Part shown: piece by piece, positions 17,834-26,248 of the stretch
Layout: the number at the start of each line of letters is the position of its first letter
How positions within the stretch are numbered: the first letter of the stretch is position 1
The notes under the pieces: generated by a model
Database searches by the model: none
The model's input: only the letters and a program-made list of their open reading frames with translations
What the model was told of the DNA's origin: nothing
Assembly: GCA_017406955.1 (NCBI GenBank)
Contig: JAFQXM010000002.1
Coordinates: 1 to 41,909, forward strand
From: Bacilli bacterium
Lineage (GTDB): Bacteria > Bacillota_I > Bacilli_A > RF39 > UBA660
DNA: 41,909 bases
Reading direction: 5' to 3'
Program-made: the position numbers and the translations under genes

Positions 17834-18178
17834 TTAATCCTCAAAATATTTATACATTGGTCTTGGTTCATAAACTTCTGGGGTATTACTATTTGATCCT
17901 ATTCCTATATCCTGTAGTAAACCAATTGTCTTTTGAATATTTTTTATTCCCTTTTGAACAGAATCTAAATCAACATTTTTAATATTTGTAATTAAATCTG
18001 ATATTGTTATACTACTATCTTCATTTGATACTGGGAAATATTTATTCCATATTGAAGAATTTTCTCCATATATTTCATATAATTCATATAATTTTTGCCA
18101 ATTAGTTTTACCATTTAATATATAGTCTGCTAACTCCTTATGACTTCTAGCAAAAGTTTTAAATGCTTCTTTTGACAT
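17834..18178 (-). CDS. ylbD: YlbD-like protein (putative coat-protein family)
   Basis: 114 residues. The N-terminal half HKELADYILNGKTNWQKLYELYEIYG aligns with Bacillus YlbD (HPKLVEEVRSGKATWQELYEEW type pattern), and the second half IKNVDLDSVQKGIKNIQKTIGLLQ is the matching helical region. In Bacillus the family is listed as a putative spore coat protein, but a coat role is unproven here. AGGTGATATT precedes the ATG. It starts the ylbD-ylbE-ylbF-rsmD group, directly after the parC terminator. Confidence 0.82.
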   Translation of the reverse strand: MSKEAFKTFARSHKELADYILNGKTNWQKLYELYEIYGENSSIWNKYFPVSNEDSSITISDLITNIKNVDLDSVQKGIKNIQKTIGLLQDIGIGSNSNTPEVYEPRPMYKYFED

Positions 18179-18201
18179 AATATCACCTATACAATTTTAT
18201 G

Positions 18202-18235
18202 AAAAAAGAAGAAAATTATTTCTTATTTTCCTCTT
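18202..18235 (-). terminator. Terminator after parC
   Basis: Eleven-bp stem with one G-T pair (18207-18217 with 18225-18235) and T-run on the minus strand, immediately downstream of the parC stop and just ahead of the ylbD ribosome binding site. Confidence 0.65.
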
Positions 18236-18241
18236 ATTTTA

Positions 18242-20782
18242 CTATTTTAAGAAATCATCAATTGTCATTAATCTATCATCAATTTCTTTTAATGATATTT
18301 CTTTTTTCTCTATAGGTGTCTCTTTAATAGTTTCATCTTTAATTTCTTTTTTTAAATTATCTTTTTTCTCTATTAGTTTTTTTACTATATAAGTATCAAT
18401 TAATTTCTGCTTAGATATTTGTGTACCTGTAGAATATCTATCTGAAATAGATAATTCTGTTAGTTTAATTTCTTTTATTTTGTTAGATTTGATACCAATA
18501 TAGTTTTTACTATCAATTATAAATGTTTTTAATACTTTATATGGATTAGTTTTTACTTCTCTTAATAATACTAATCCTCTTCTTGAACGAGTAGATAATT
18601 CAAATTCAGTTAATCTAATACGTTTACCAGTACCTTTATCAGTAATAACTGATATAAATTCATCTTCGTTATAACTAAAATTATTAACTGCTACTACATG
18701 ATCATCTTTTAATTTGATTGCTTTTACTCCACTAGCTTTTACTCCTACTAATGGTATTTCATCTGTTTTAAAACTTAATCCATATCCAGAATCAGTAGAA
18801 ATAAATACTGTATCTTTTTCTTCTATAAATGCATCAATTACTAAGTCTTCATCCTTTAATTTCATACAACTCGTTGGTTTTGAATAACGAAGTAATTTAA
18901 AATCAGATAATTTAGTTCGTTTTATCATACCATTATGAGTAGAAATAATTATATTTTTATCTACTTTAAAATCATATGCAGGTATACTTGATACTACATC
19001 TTCATCTGAAGATAATTCTATTATATTACTTACATGTTTAGGCATATCTTTCCATTTTAAATCTGGTATTATATGGACTGGTATATGTAAATAATTACCT
19101 TTAGTAGTAAATACTAATAAAGTATCTGTAGTATTCATTTCATATAAACCAATTACATAATCATTGTCTTTAATAGTTAAATCTTCTAAATTGGAAGCCT
19201 TATAGCTTCTAAACGAAGTTCTCTTTATATATCCATCTTTAGTAACTACTACTACTACATCTTCTTTTTGTATCATAGCGGTAGTATCTATTTTTATTTC
19301 AGTTATTTCTTCTTTAATATCAGTAAGTCTAGGTGTTGGATATTCTTTTTTAACTGCTTTTAATTCTTTCTTCATTACATATTTTAAAGCATCTTCACTA
19401 CTTAAAATTGCATTAAGTGTATTTATTTTTTTCTCTAATTGTGCTTTTTCTTCTTCTAAAGCTACTACATCTGTATTAGTTAATCTATATAATTGTAATG
19501 TTACTATAGCTTCTGCTTGTTCTATTGTAAAATCAAATTCTTTAACTAAATTTTCTTTAGCATCAGTCTTATTTTTAGAAGCTCTTATTACTTTAATTAC
19601 TTCATCTAAGATAGATAAGCATTTAATTAGACCTTCTACTATATGATATCTTGCTTTAGCATGTTTAAGATCAAATTCTGTACGACGACGTACTACTTCT
19701 TTTTGATGATTAATAAAGGCATCTAATGCTTTTTTTAATCCAAGAAGTTTAGGCCTTCTATTTACTATAGATACCATGTTAAAGTTATAACTTATTTGCA
19801 TATCTGTATTTTTTAATAAGTAGTTTATTACTAACTCTGTATTAGCATTTTTCTTTAAGTCAATAACTATTCTAATATCTGAAGCTGATTCATCTCTTAC
19901 TTCAGATATACCATCTATTTTTTTATCTATTCTAATATCATCTATTTTCTTTACCATATTAGCTTTGTTAGATTCAAATGGTATTTCTGTAATAATTATT
20001 TGTTTCTTTTTATCATCTATTTCATATTTACTTTTAATTATAATACGACCTCTACCAGTCTCATAAGCGCTTCTTATTCCATCTAGTCCTTCTACTATTC
20101 CTCCTGTAGGAAAGTCTGGTCCTTTTACATACTTCATTAAAGTATCTAACTGACAATTTGGATTATCAATTCTATGTATTGTCGCATCTATTATTTCATT
20201 TAAATTATGTGTCGGAATATTAGTAGCATATCCAGCAGATATTCCTTGAGCGCCATATACAAGTAGTGCCGGAAATCTAGCAGGTAATACAGTTGGTTCT
20301 ACTGTTGTATCATCAAAGTTAGGAGAAAACTCTACTGTATCCTTATCAATATCTTTTAACATTTCGTTAGAAATTTTAGAAAGTCTTGCTTCTGTATATC
20401 GATATGCAGCAGGAGAATCTCCATCGATTGATCCATTATTACCATGCATATCAATATAAGGTAATCTTGTCTTCCAAGATTGACTCATTCTTACCATTGC
20501 ATCATAGATAGATGTATCACCATGTGGATGATAATTACCAATAACATCTCCAACAGTTTTAGCACTTTTTCTATATCCTTTATCATAAGTATTCTTCTCT
20601 TTATTCATAGAATACAATATACGACGTTGTACAGGTTTTAATCCATCTCTAGCATCTGGTATAGCTCTATCTTGAATAATATATTTTGAGTAACTTCCAA
20701 AACGTTCACCCATGATATCTTCTAATGTATAGTCAAATATCTTTTCTATAACTTCCTCAATTTTAGTTTGCTTTTTTGGCAT
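18242..20782 (-). CDS. parC: DNA topoisomerase IV subunit A
   Basis: Breakage-reunion subunit that, with ParE, decatenates daughter chromosomes. The N-terminal domain shows YIIQDRAIPDARDGLKPVQRRIL (residues 34-56), NYHPHGDTSIYDAM (83-96, quinolone region) and the catalytic Tyr129 in AYRYTEARL. A coiled coil (about 430-470) and six-bladed beta-pinwheel repeats follow, then a charged Lys/Glu tail. The wording RKSAKTVGDVIGNYHPHGD marks Gram-positive ParC rather than GyrA. Thr90 stands at the quinolone position that is usually Ser. AGGTGAT precedes the ATG. Confidence 0.96.
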   Translation of the reverse strand: MPKKQTKIEEVIEKIFDYTLEDIMGERFGSYSKYIIQDRAIPDARDGLKPVQRRILYSMNKEKNTYDKGYRKSAKTVGDVIGNYHPHGDTSIYDAMVRMSQSWKTRLPYIDMHGNNGSIDGDSPAAYRYTEARLSKISNEMLKDIDKDTVEFSPNFDDTTVEPTVLPARFPALLVYGAQGISAGYATNIPTHNLNEIIDATIHRIDNPNCQLDTLMKYVKGPDFPTGGIVEGLDGIRSAYETGRGRIIIKSKYEIDDKKKQIIITEIPFESNKANMVKKIDDIRIDKKIDGISEVRDESASDIRIVIDLKKNANTELVINYLLKNTDMQISYNFNMVSIVNRRPKLLGLKKALDAFINHQKEVVRRRTEFDLKHAKARYHIVEGLIKCLSILDEVIKVIRASKNKTDAKENLVKEFDFTIEQAEAIVTLQLYRLTNTDVVALEEEKAQLEKKINTLNAILSSEDALKYVMKKELKAVKKEYPTPRLTDIKEEITEIKIDTTAMIQKEDVVVVVTKDGYIKRTSFRSYKASNLEDLTIKDNDYVIGLYEMNTTDTLLVFTTKGNYLHIPVHIIPDLKWKDMPKHVSNIIELSSDEDVVSSIPAYDFKVDKNIIISTHNGMIKRTKLSDFKLLRYSKPTSCMKLKDEDLVIDAFIEEKDTVFISTDSGYGLSFKTDEIPLVGVKASGVKAIKLKDDHVVAVNNFSYNEDEFISVITDKGTGKRIRLTEFELSTRSRRGLVLLREVKTNPYKVLKTFIIDSKNYIGIKSNKIKEIKLTELSISDRYSTGTQISKQKLIDTYIVKKLIEKKDNLKKEIKDETIKETPIEKKEISLKEIDDRLMTIDDFLK

Positions 20783-20793
20783 TATATCACCTA

Positions 20794-21393
20794 CTATTTG
20801 TTTTTAATTCTTTTAGTCATAACTTTTTCTATCGCTTTTTCTTCATTTGATTCATAAATTGTAGTAAAATATGTTCTTTTTACATAATCATAATATTTAT
20901 TTGCAAATTCTATATCTGGTGGATATAAAACTAAATTATTATTTTCAAATTCCTTGCACATAGCAATAGGAATATTTATTTCATATCCTTCATCGCTTTT
21001 AGATAATTCAATATTATAATATTGTTTATAATCAGCCTCTTTCGAATCATAATCTACTGGAGCATCTAATACTCTATATCTAGATTTAACATTTGATTCA
21101 TCTAAACCATATTTACCGTTGTATGCAGACATACAAACATAAATATTATTAGTCTCTTCTATTTCAGTTTCTCTAATAGCTTTTTCTAATAGTTGTTCTT
21201 CTGATATATATGGTATTTCATACCCTTCACTATCTGAAATTTTTTTATATTCTTCTTGTAGTTTTAGATATTCTTTTACATACATATCTTCTTCTAATTT
21301 ATGCATTTTATCTAAGATATAAGTCATTTTATCCTTAGCATCCATTAATGATTCATATTTTTCTCTAAATTTCTTTTGTTCTTGTTCATTCAT
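20794..21393 (-). CDS. Unknown protein between the topoisomerase IV genes
   Basis: 199 residues, not recognised. The first ~75 residues form a charged coiled coil (EQKKFREKYESLMDAKDKM, LEEDMYVKEYLKLQEEYKKI); the rest alternates strands and helices with MSAYNGKYGLDESN and VLYPPDIEFANKYYDYVKRTYF. No signal peptide or membrane helix. A TTG five codons upstream keeps the frame, but the ATG at 21391-21393 is better placed behind GGGGGAAAGG. It lies 11 nt before parC, so it is probably in the same transcript. Confidence 0.6.
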   Translation of the reverse strand: MNEQEQKKFREKYESLMDAKDKMTYILDKMHKLEEDMYVKEYLKLQEEYKKISDSEGYEIPYISEEQLLEKAIRETEIEETNNIYVCMSAYNGKYGLDESNVKSRYRVLDAPVDYDSKEADYKQYYNIELSKSDEGYEINIPIAMCKEFENNNLVLYPPDIEFANKYYDYVKRTYFTTIYESNEEKAIEKVMTKRIKNK

Positions 21394-21413
21394 ATACCTT
21401 TCCCCCAAACTAT

Positions 21414-21881
21414 TTATTTAATATATTTTTTTATTTGTGTTCCATTTGTAAGATCTAAATTCCCATTTTTTATTTTATCGAATACTAGTGGTTGAACTAT
21501 GTTTTCTTGATTATGATTGCCATTAGTATTTAGAAAGACAACATTACTATTTGAATATGGTTGATCAAAGTTACTTATAACTAGTATATCTTTATCATAG
21601 TATTCAATGCTATATTTACTGTTATTACACTCAATATATTTTTTTTCAATATTAATATTTACTTTACATACATCATGAGAACCATCATCTACATATCCTA
21701 ATTTATCTTTTTCAAAATAATAATACGAGTCTTCATAGTCTTCAATAATTCCTATATACCCATCAAATGTTTTATCTCCTTTATAGCCGTTAAATTTTTT
21801 ATTACCTGTTACAAAACAACCAATTGTTACTATTATAACTAATAGTACTATTAGAATTAAATTACTACTATTTTTTTTCAT
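21414..21881 (-). CDS. Unknown protein with one N-terminal membrane anchor
   Basis: 155 residues. A hydrophobic helix (about residues 8-27, LILIVLLVIIVTIGCFVTG) after KKN suggests an N-terminal anchor or signal peptide; the TIGC sequence is a poor lipobox because the -3 residue is Thr. The outer part is Tyr, Asp and Asn rich and looks beta-stranded (VCKVNINIEKKYIECNNSKY, with two Cys that might pair). Not recognised. It lies 12 nt after parE, between parE and the next unknown gene. Confidence 0.6.
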   Translation of the reverse strand: MKKNSSNLILIVLLVIIVTIGCFVTGNKKFNGYKGDKTFDGYIGIIEDYEDSYYYFEKDKLGYVDDGSHDVCKVNINIEKKYIECNNSKYSIEYYDKDILVISNFDQPYSNSNVVFLNTNGNHNQENIVQPLVFDKIKNGNLDLTNGTQIKKYIK

Positions 21882-21893
21882 TATAAACTCCTT

Positions 21894-23795
21894 TTAAATT
21901 TGATAATCATCTTCTAATGAGAACTCTACATTCTCTTCTATCCATTCCTTACGAGGAGGTACATCATCTCCCATAAGTATAGAAACACGTTTTTCTGCTA
22001 GTTGTGCATCTTCTATATTGACTCTTATTAGAGTTCTTGATCCTGGTCTCATAGTTGTTTCTGATAATTGATCAGCATTCATTTCACCAAGACCTTTATA
22101 TCTTTGAATATCACATCGTCTACCTTTAGACTTTTCTTTCATTTCTTCTATTGTATATGCATATTCTATTTCTTTACCACTTTGTATTTTAAATAGTGGT
22201 GGTAGTGCCACAAATAGTCTTCCATCTTCTATTAATGGTCTCATATAACGATAGAAGAATGTAAGAAGTAGACATTGAATATGTCCTCCATCTTCATCTG
22301 CATCACTCATTATGATTACTTTATTATATTCACAATCACTTATATCAAAGTTAGGACCATATCCAGCACCTATAGTATAAATCATTGTATTTATTTCTTC
22401 ATTCTTTAAAATATCTTCTTCTTTAGTCTTCTCTGTGTTTAATACTTTACCCCTTAATGGGAGGATTGCTTGATATTTACGATCTCTACCTTGTTTAGCA
22501 GATCCTCCTGCAGAGTCCCCCTCGACTAAGAATAATTCTTTTTTCTTTTTATCTTTACTCTGAGCAGGTGCAAGTTTACCAGAAAGACTTCTTTCTTTAG
22601 AATTTTTCTTACTACCTTTTCTAGCTTCAGCTCTTGCTTTACGAGCAGCTTCTCTAGCTATTTTACTTTTTAAACTTTTATTAATTAATTCTGTTGCGAT
22701 AGATTTATTTTCTTCTAAAAATACTCTTAAATTATCACTAACAACGTTTTCTACAACTACTCTAGCTTGTGGAGTACCAAGTTTTCCTTTAGTTTGACCT
22801 TCGAATTGTAATAATTCTTCTGGTATTTTTAAACTAATTACTGCAGTTAATCCTTCACGTACATCGCTACCTTCTAAAGATTTTTCTTTTCCTTTAATAA
22901 AACCATTACTTTTAGCATAATCATTAAATACTTTAGTAAGTGCTGTTTTAAAACCTACTTCATGGGTACCACCATCTATAGTTTTTACATTATTAACAAA
23001 ACTAACTATATTTTCATTATATTTATCTGTATATTGAAGTGAAATATCTACTTCGATTTTATCTTTATTACCATTTATAGATAATACTTTATGTAGTGTG
23101 TTTTTTCCTTTATTTAAATCTTCTACAAATTCTTCTATACCACGTTCATAATGATATTTAGCACTTCTTTCATCTTCTTCATCAACTACTTCTATAGTAA
23201 TACCTTTTAATAGAAATGCACTTTCTTGCATTCTTTCACAAATATTAGTAAACGAGAAGTTTGTTGATGAAAATATTTCATCATCTGGCATAAATCTAAC
23301 CATTGTACCAGTACGGTTTGTAGTACCAATTTGTTTTAAAGATTTATCTACATGTCCACCATCTTTAAAACTAATAAAATACTCTTTTTTATCTCTTTTA
23401 ATAGTTACTTCCATCCATTTACTTAAAGCATTAACAACACTAGATCCAACACCGTGAAGTCCTCCAGATACTTTATAGCCGTCTGATTCAAATTTACCAC
23501 CAGCATGTAATACGGTAAATATAACTTCTGGTGTAGATTTACCTGATTTATGCATTCCAGTAGGAAGTCCTCTACCATGATCTTCTACACTTATTGACTT
23601 ATCAGAGTGAATAATAATTTTAATATAGTCACCAAAACCATTAATAGCTTCATCAATAGAATTATCTACAATTTCCCATACTAAATGATGAAGACCTCGT
23701 TTATCAGTAGAACCAATATACATACCAGGTCTTTTACGAACTGCATCTAATCCTTCTAATATTTTTATTGATGAGTCATCATACTTTAAAGCCAT
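21894..23795 (-). CDS. parE: DNA topoisomerase IV subunit B
   Basis: ATPase subunit of topoisomerase IV. The GHKL domain has EIVDNSIDEAINGFG (about 41-55), DHGRGLPTGMH and GGLHGVGSSVVNAL; the Toprim domain has LVEGDSAGGSAKQGRD, PLRGKVLN and the metal site SDADEDGGHI; the end carries QRYKGLGEMNADQL and the arginine-rich TTMRPGSRTL. ParE-specific wording such as LLLTFFYRYMRPLIEDG separates it from GyrB. Length 633 is normal. AGGAGTGA precedes the ATG and a promoter lies about 30 nt upstream. Confidence 0.97.
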   Translation of the reverse strand: MALKYDDSSIKILEGLDAVRKRPGMYIGSTDKRGLHHLVWEIVDNSIDEAINGFGDYIKIIIHSDKSISVEDHGRGLPTGMHKSGKSTPEVIFTVLHAGGKFESDGYKVSGGLHGVGSSVVNALSKWMEVTIKRDKKEYFISFKDGGHVDKSLKQIGTTNRTGTMVRFMPDDEIFSSTNFSFTNICERMQESAFLLKGITIEVVDEEDERSAKYHYERGIEEFVEDLNKGKNTLHKVLSINGNKDKIEVDISLQYTDKYNENIVSFVNNVKTIDGGTHEVGFKTALTKVFNDYAKSNGFIKGKEKSLEGSDVREGLTAVISLKIPEELLQFEGQTKGKLGTPQARVVVENVVSDNLRVFLEENKSIATELINKSLKSKIAREAARKARAEARKGSKKNSKERSLSGKLAPAQSKDKKKKELFLVEGDSAGGSAKQGRDRKYQAILPLRGKVLNTEKTKEEDILKNEEINTMIYTIGAGYGPNFDISDCEYNKVIIMSDADEDGGHIQCLLLTFFYRYMRPLIEDGRLFVALPPLFKIQSGKEIEYAYTIEEMKEKSKGRRCDIQRYKGLGEMNADQLSETTMRPGSRTLIRVNIEDAQLAEKRVSILMGDDVPPRKEWIEENVEFSLEDDYQI

Positions 23796-23824
23796 TTATT
23801 ATCACTCCTATACTCACATATAAC

Positions 23825-23853
23825 ATTATACCTAAAATTTGACATATTTTCAA
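23825..23853 (-). promoter_or_regulatory. Promoter of the parE operon
   Basis: On the minus strand: TTGAAA (23848-23853), 17-nt spacer, TATAAT (23825-23830). It likely drives parE, the two unknown genes and parC. Confidence 0.75.
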
Positions 23854-23874
23854 TTATACTTTACTTATATTTAC

Positions 23875-23902
23875 AATAAAAAATAGTTCAATTGAACTAT
23901 TT
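23875..23902 (-). terminator. Terminator of the TasA/SipW operon
   Basis: A 22-nt perfect palindrome (23881-23902) followed on the minus strand by TTTTTTATT. It contains the stop codon of the gene at 23901-25277. Confidence 0.85.
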
Positions 23903-25277
23903 AATAACTTATTTTAGATTTTGGTACTTCTATTACTGGATGAACACCATACCAATTATTGTTGGCATTAGAATGACCAATTAATCTTCCCCATCCAGAT
24001 ATATAAAATACTTCTGCACTATTTCCTGAATATACATTTTCAAAAGTCACAGCACTTCGATTATAACCTGTAGTTGAAAAATAGGTAAATTGCCCATTTT
24101 CTAATAAATAATTACATTTATTATATATAATTCCATATTGAGCCCCTCCTGTTATATTAGAAATGTTTGCCATTGTATCATTACAAGCTCTTTCAATCTC
24201 TTGAGTAGTTACCATTCTTGCTGCATATCCACTATAGTTTATTGTTCCATATTCATTTCCTACTTCATCTTTTAATACTCTCGATGTATTACTAAGATTA
24301 ACATTTTTCCATTGTGAAGTAGTAGGAAGTTGATTTTTTATATCCGCTGGACCATTTACTCTAGGGGTATCATTAGATTCATATTGAAAATATGAATATG
24401 CATTTGGTTCTCCATTAGCAGTAGCATTATAGTATATAAGTACTGCATAATCACTAGAATTATCTAAATCTGTCATATAATAAAATCTTTCAGTTTTTGG
24501 GTCATATTTCTTGTCTCCATTAACATCGCAATCAAAGGCATCTCCTGAAGTAAGTGTTCCTGATGTTCCTAAATAACCATATATTATATCTTGCCCAACT
24601 CCTGATACATGAGCTGTACAATGATAATTTATTTCTTTTCTATCACTTCTACCTTGACATATTTCCGTATGTAATGTTTTTGCTCTTTTACAAACTGGAT
24701 GTTTAACTTCTACTTCATTATTAGATTCAATATAACTCATATTAAAAGTTAAATTTAAAGTCTGATCTTCTGTTGGTAGACTACTATTTGGAATATCACC
24801 TTTATATTTTACTTTTACTAATATTTTTTGACTACTACCTGCAGGTAGTAAATCTTTTTCTTTAACTGATATATCAGATGTGTATGTGGCACTATATTCT
24901 ATATAATCTGATTGTTCAGTGGTAATTCCACTATATACTACACTACCTACCATAGCATCTATACTTCCATTATTTACTACATCTACAGTAAATTCATAAT
25001 ATTGTCCTGTTTCTGCAAGTGGAACTTGATAATTAACTATAGTTGAATTATTTGTAATAGAACTAGTTCCTGTACTTATACTTCCCTCTGTTACTTCTAA
25101 ATTTTCAAAGTGTACATCCCAATTATTTTTATATACTGTAGTATAACCATTTACAGATAAAGTACTACTTAAATAGGAATATCCAATCCCCATAAAAACA
25201 GACACAAAAAACAAAGCAATTAAATAAACAGATTGCTTTTTAGTATTCATAAGCTTTTTGCGTCTTATTTTTAACAT
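23901..25277 (-). CDS. Secreted TasA-like domain fused to the shared C-terminal surface domain
   Basis: 458 residues in two modules. The N-terminus has a SipW-type signal (hydrophobic helix about 18-36 ending GIGYSYLSSTLSVNG), then a beta-sandwich domain (WDVHFENLEVTEG through FNMSYIES, about 53-188) that aligns with the stand-alone TasA-like protein at 28293-28832. From about residue 195 comes the domain shared with 15675-16736 and 25298-26248: CKRAKTLHTE, FDCDVNGDKKYD, RFYYMTDLDNSSDYAVLI, QLPTTSQWKNV, AARMVTTQEIERAC, ending VHPVIEVPKSKISY. The combination suggests a fibre-incorporated adhesin or tip protein (inference). GGGGTG precedes the ATG. Last gene of the operon. Confidence 0.8.
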   Translation of the reverse strand: MLKIRRKKLMNTKKQSVYLIALFFVSVFMGIGYSYLSSTLSVNGYTTVYKNNWDVHFENLEVTEGSISTGTSSITNNSTIVNYQVPLAETGQYYEFTVDVVNNGSIDAMVGSVVYSGITTEQSDYIEYSATYTSDISVKEKDLLPAGSSQKILVKVKYKGDIPNSSLPTEDQTLNLTFNMSYIESNNEVEVKHPVCKRAKTLHTEICQGRSDRKEINYHCTAHVSGVGQDIIYGYLGTSGTLTSGDAFDCDVNGDKKYDPKTERFYYMTDLDNSSDYAVLIYYNATANGEPNAYSYFQYESNDTPRVNGPADIKNQLPTTSQWKNVNLSNTSRVLKDEVGNEYGTINYSGYAARMVTTQEIERACNDTMANISNITGGAQYGIIYNKCNYLLENGQFTYFSTTGYNRSAVTFENVYSGNSAEVFYISGWGRLIGHSNANNNWYGVHPVIEVPKSKISY

Positions 25278-25297
25278 AAAATCACCCCTGATTTATA

Positions 25298-26248
25298 TTA
25301 ATAGTCTATTTGACCTTTTTTTACTTCTATTGCTGGTCTTAATCCAAATTGACCAGTAGAATCATTATCATCATAACCCCTACCATAAACTGGATAAGTA
25401 GTACGTCCTCTACCATCCATAACCCAAGCTTTATTATATGTACCTTCTAATGCAGTTGCTGGATAAACATCTTCTAGCCAATATCCTTTACTGTATTTTG
25501 CACTTATGTAATGTGTCCTCTCTGCCAAATATTCACATTTTCCTTTAATGGTTTTACCTTTAGTTACTTGGGCTGTTGGACATGCTTTTGTTAATTCTTT
25601 AAATGTTAATAATCTTGCTGTTCTATAATTACTACCTGCTTTATATTCAAAGTTTTGAACATATACTTTTCCTGTGTCATCTGTTATATTTCTTACAGTA
25701 CTCGCAAGATGTACATTACTCCAATAATCAGTCTCTGGTAACAGCTGTCTTAAATTTATTGGTCCATTTGTGAGTGTGTCATAACCACCACTATATGTAA
25801 AAACTGTATTTTCTGTTACAGCACCCGTGTAACTAGATATATTAGAATAAAAAATTAAAACCGCATAACTATTGTCTGTATCTAAATCTGTTACATAATA
25901 AAATCTTTCATTGGTGGAATTGTATGTACCATCCCCATTTACATCACAATCAAAGGCATCTCCCGCTTGTAAACTATTACCTTGTACACCTAATTTTCCA
26001 AAATTTACCATTGATGAATTTAATGTGTATCCATCATCTCCACATGAATAATGCATAGATTTATCTTCAGCTGTACATGTTTCTGTATGAAGAGATGTAG
26101 CTCTTTTGCATATTATTTCTTTACTAGAAACAGTTGCAGTACCATTAATACTTAAATTACTACTCAAAAAAGCATATCCTATACCTGTAGATAGCATAAT
26201 TACAAAAATAATAATTCCAAAAATTGTAGTTTTGTTCATTCTGATCAC
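25298..26248 (-). CDS. Secreted protein: SipW-type signal followed by the shared C-terminal surface domain
   Basis: 316 residues. A SipW-type signal (helix about 8-26, ending TGIGYAFLSSNLSINGTATV) leads straight into the shared domain without a TasA module: CKRATSLHTETC, FDCDVNGDGTYN, RFYYVTDLDTDNSYAVLI, ARLLTFKELTKAC, GYWLEDVYP, ending FGLRPAIEVKKGQIDY. The FDCDVNGDG stretch resembles a calcium loop and several Cys are conserved with its two relatives. The start is GTG (26246-26248): AGGAGG lies 7 nt before it, and it overlaps the upstream stop as GTGA, whereas the ATG three codons later is 16 nt from AGGAGG. Confidence 0.8.
   Translation of the reverse strand: MIRMNKTTIFGIIIFVIMLSTGIGYAFLSSNLSINGTATVSSKEIICKRATSLHTETCTAEDKSMHYSCGDDGYTLNSSMVNFGKLGVQGNSLQAGDAFDCDVNGDGTYNSTNERFYYVTDLDTDNSYAVLIFYSNISSYTGAVTENTVFTYSGGYDTLTNGPINLRQLLPETDYWSNVHLASTVRNITDDTGKVYVQNFEYKAGSNYRTARLLTFKELTKACPTAQVTKGKTIKGKCEYLAERTHYISAKYSKGYWLEDVYPATALEGTYNKAWVMDGRGRTTYPVYGRGYDDNDSTGQFGLRPAIEVKKGQIDY

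Noticed and set aside
21414-21881. Lipoprotein call for the anchored protein after parE
   Set aside because: The TIGC sequence has Thr at -3, which does not fit the lipobox; a simple anchor is more likely.
15675-26248. Diversity-generating retroelement, because the shared C-terminal domain ends in a G-V-R-P like motif
   Set aside because: No reverse transcriptase and no template/variable repeat pair was seen in the window.
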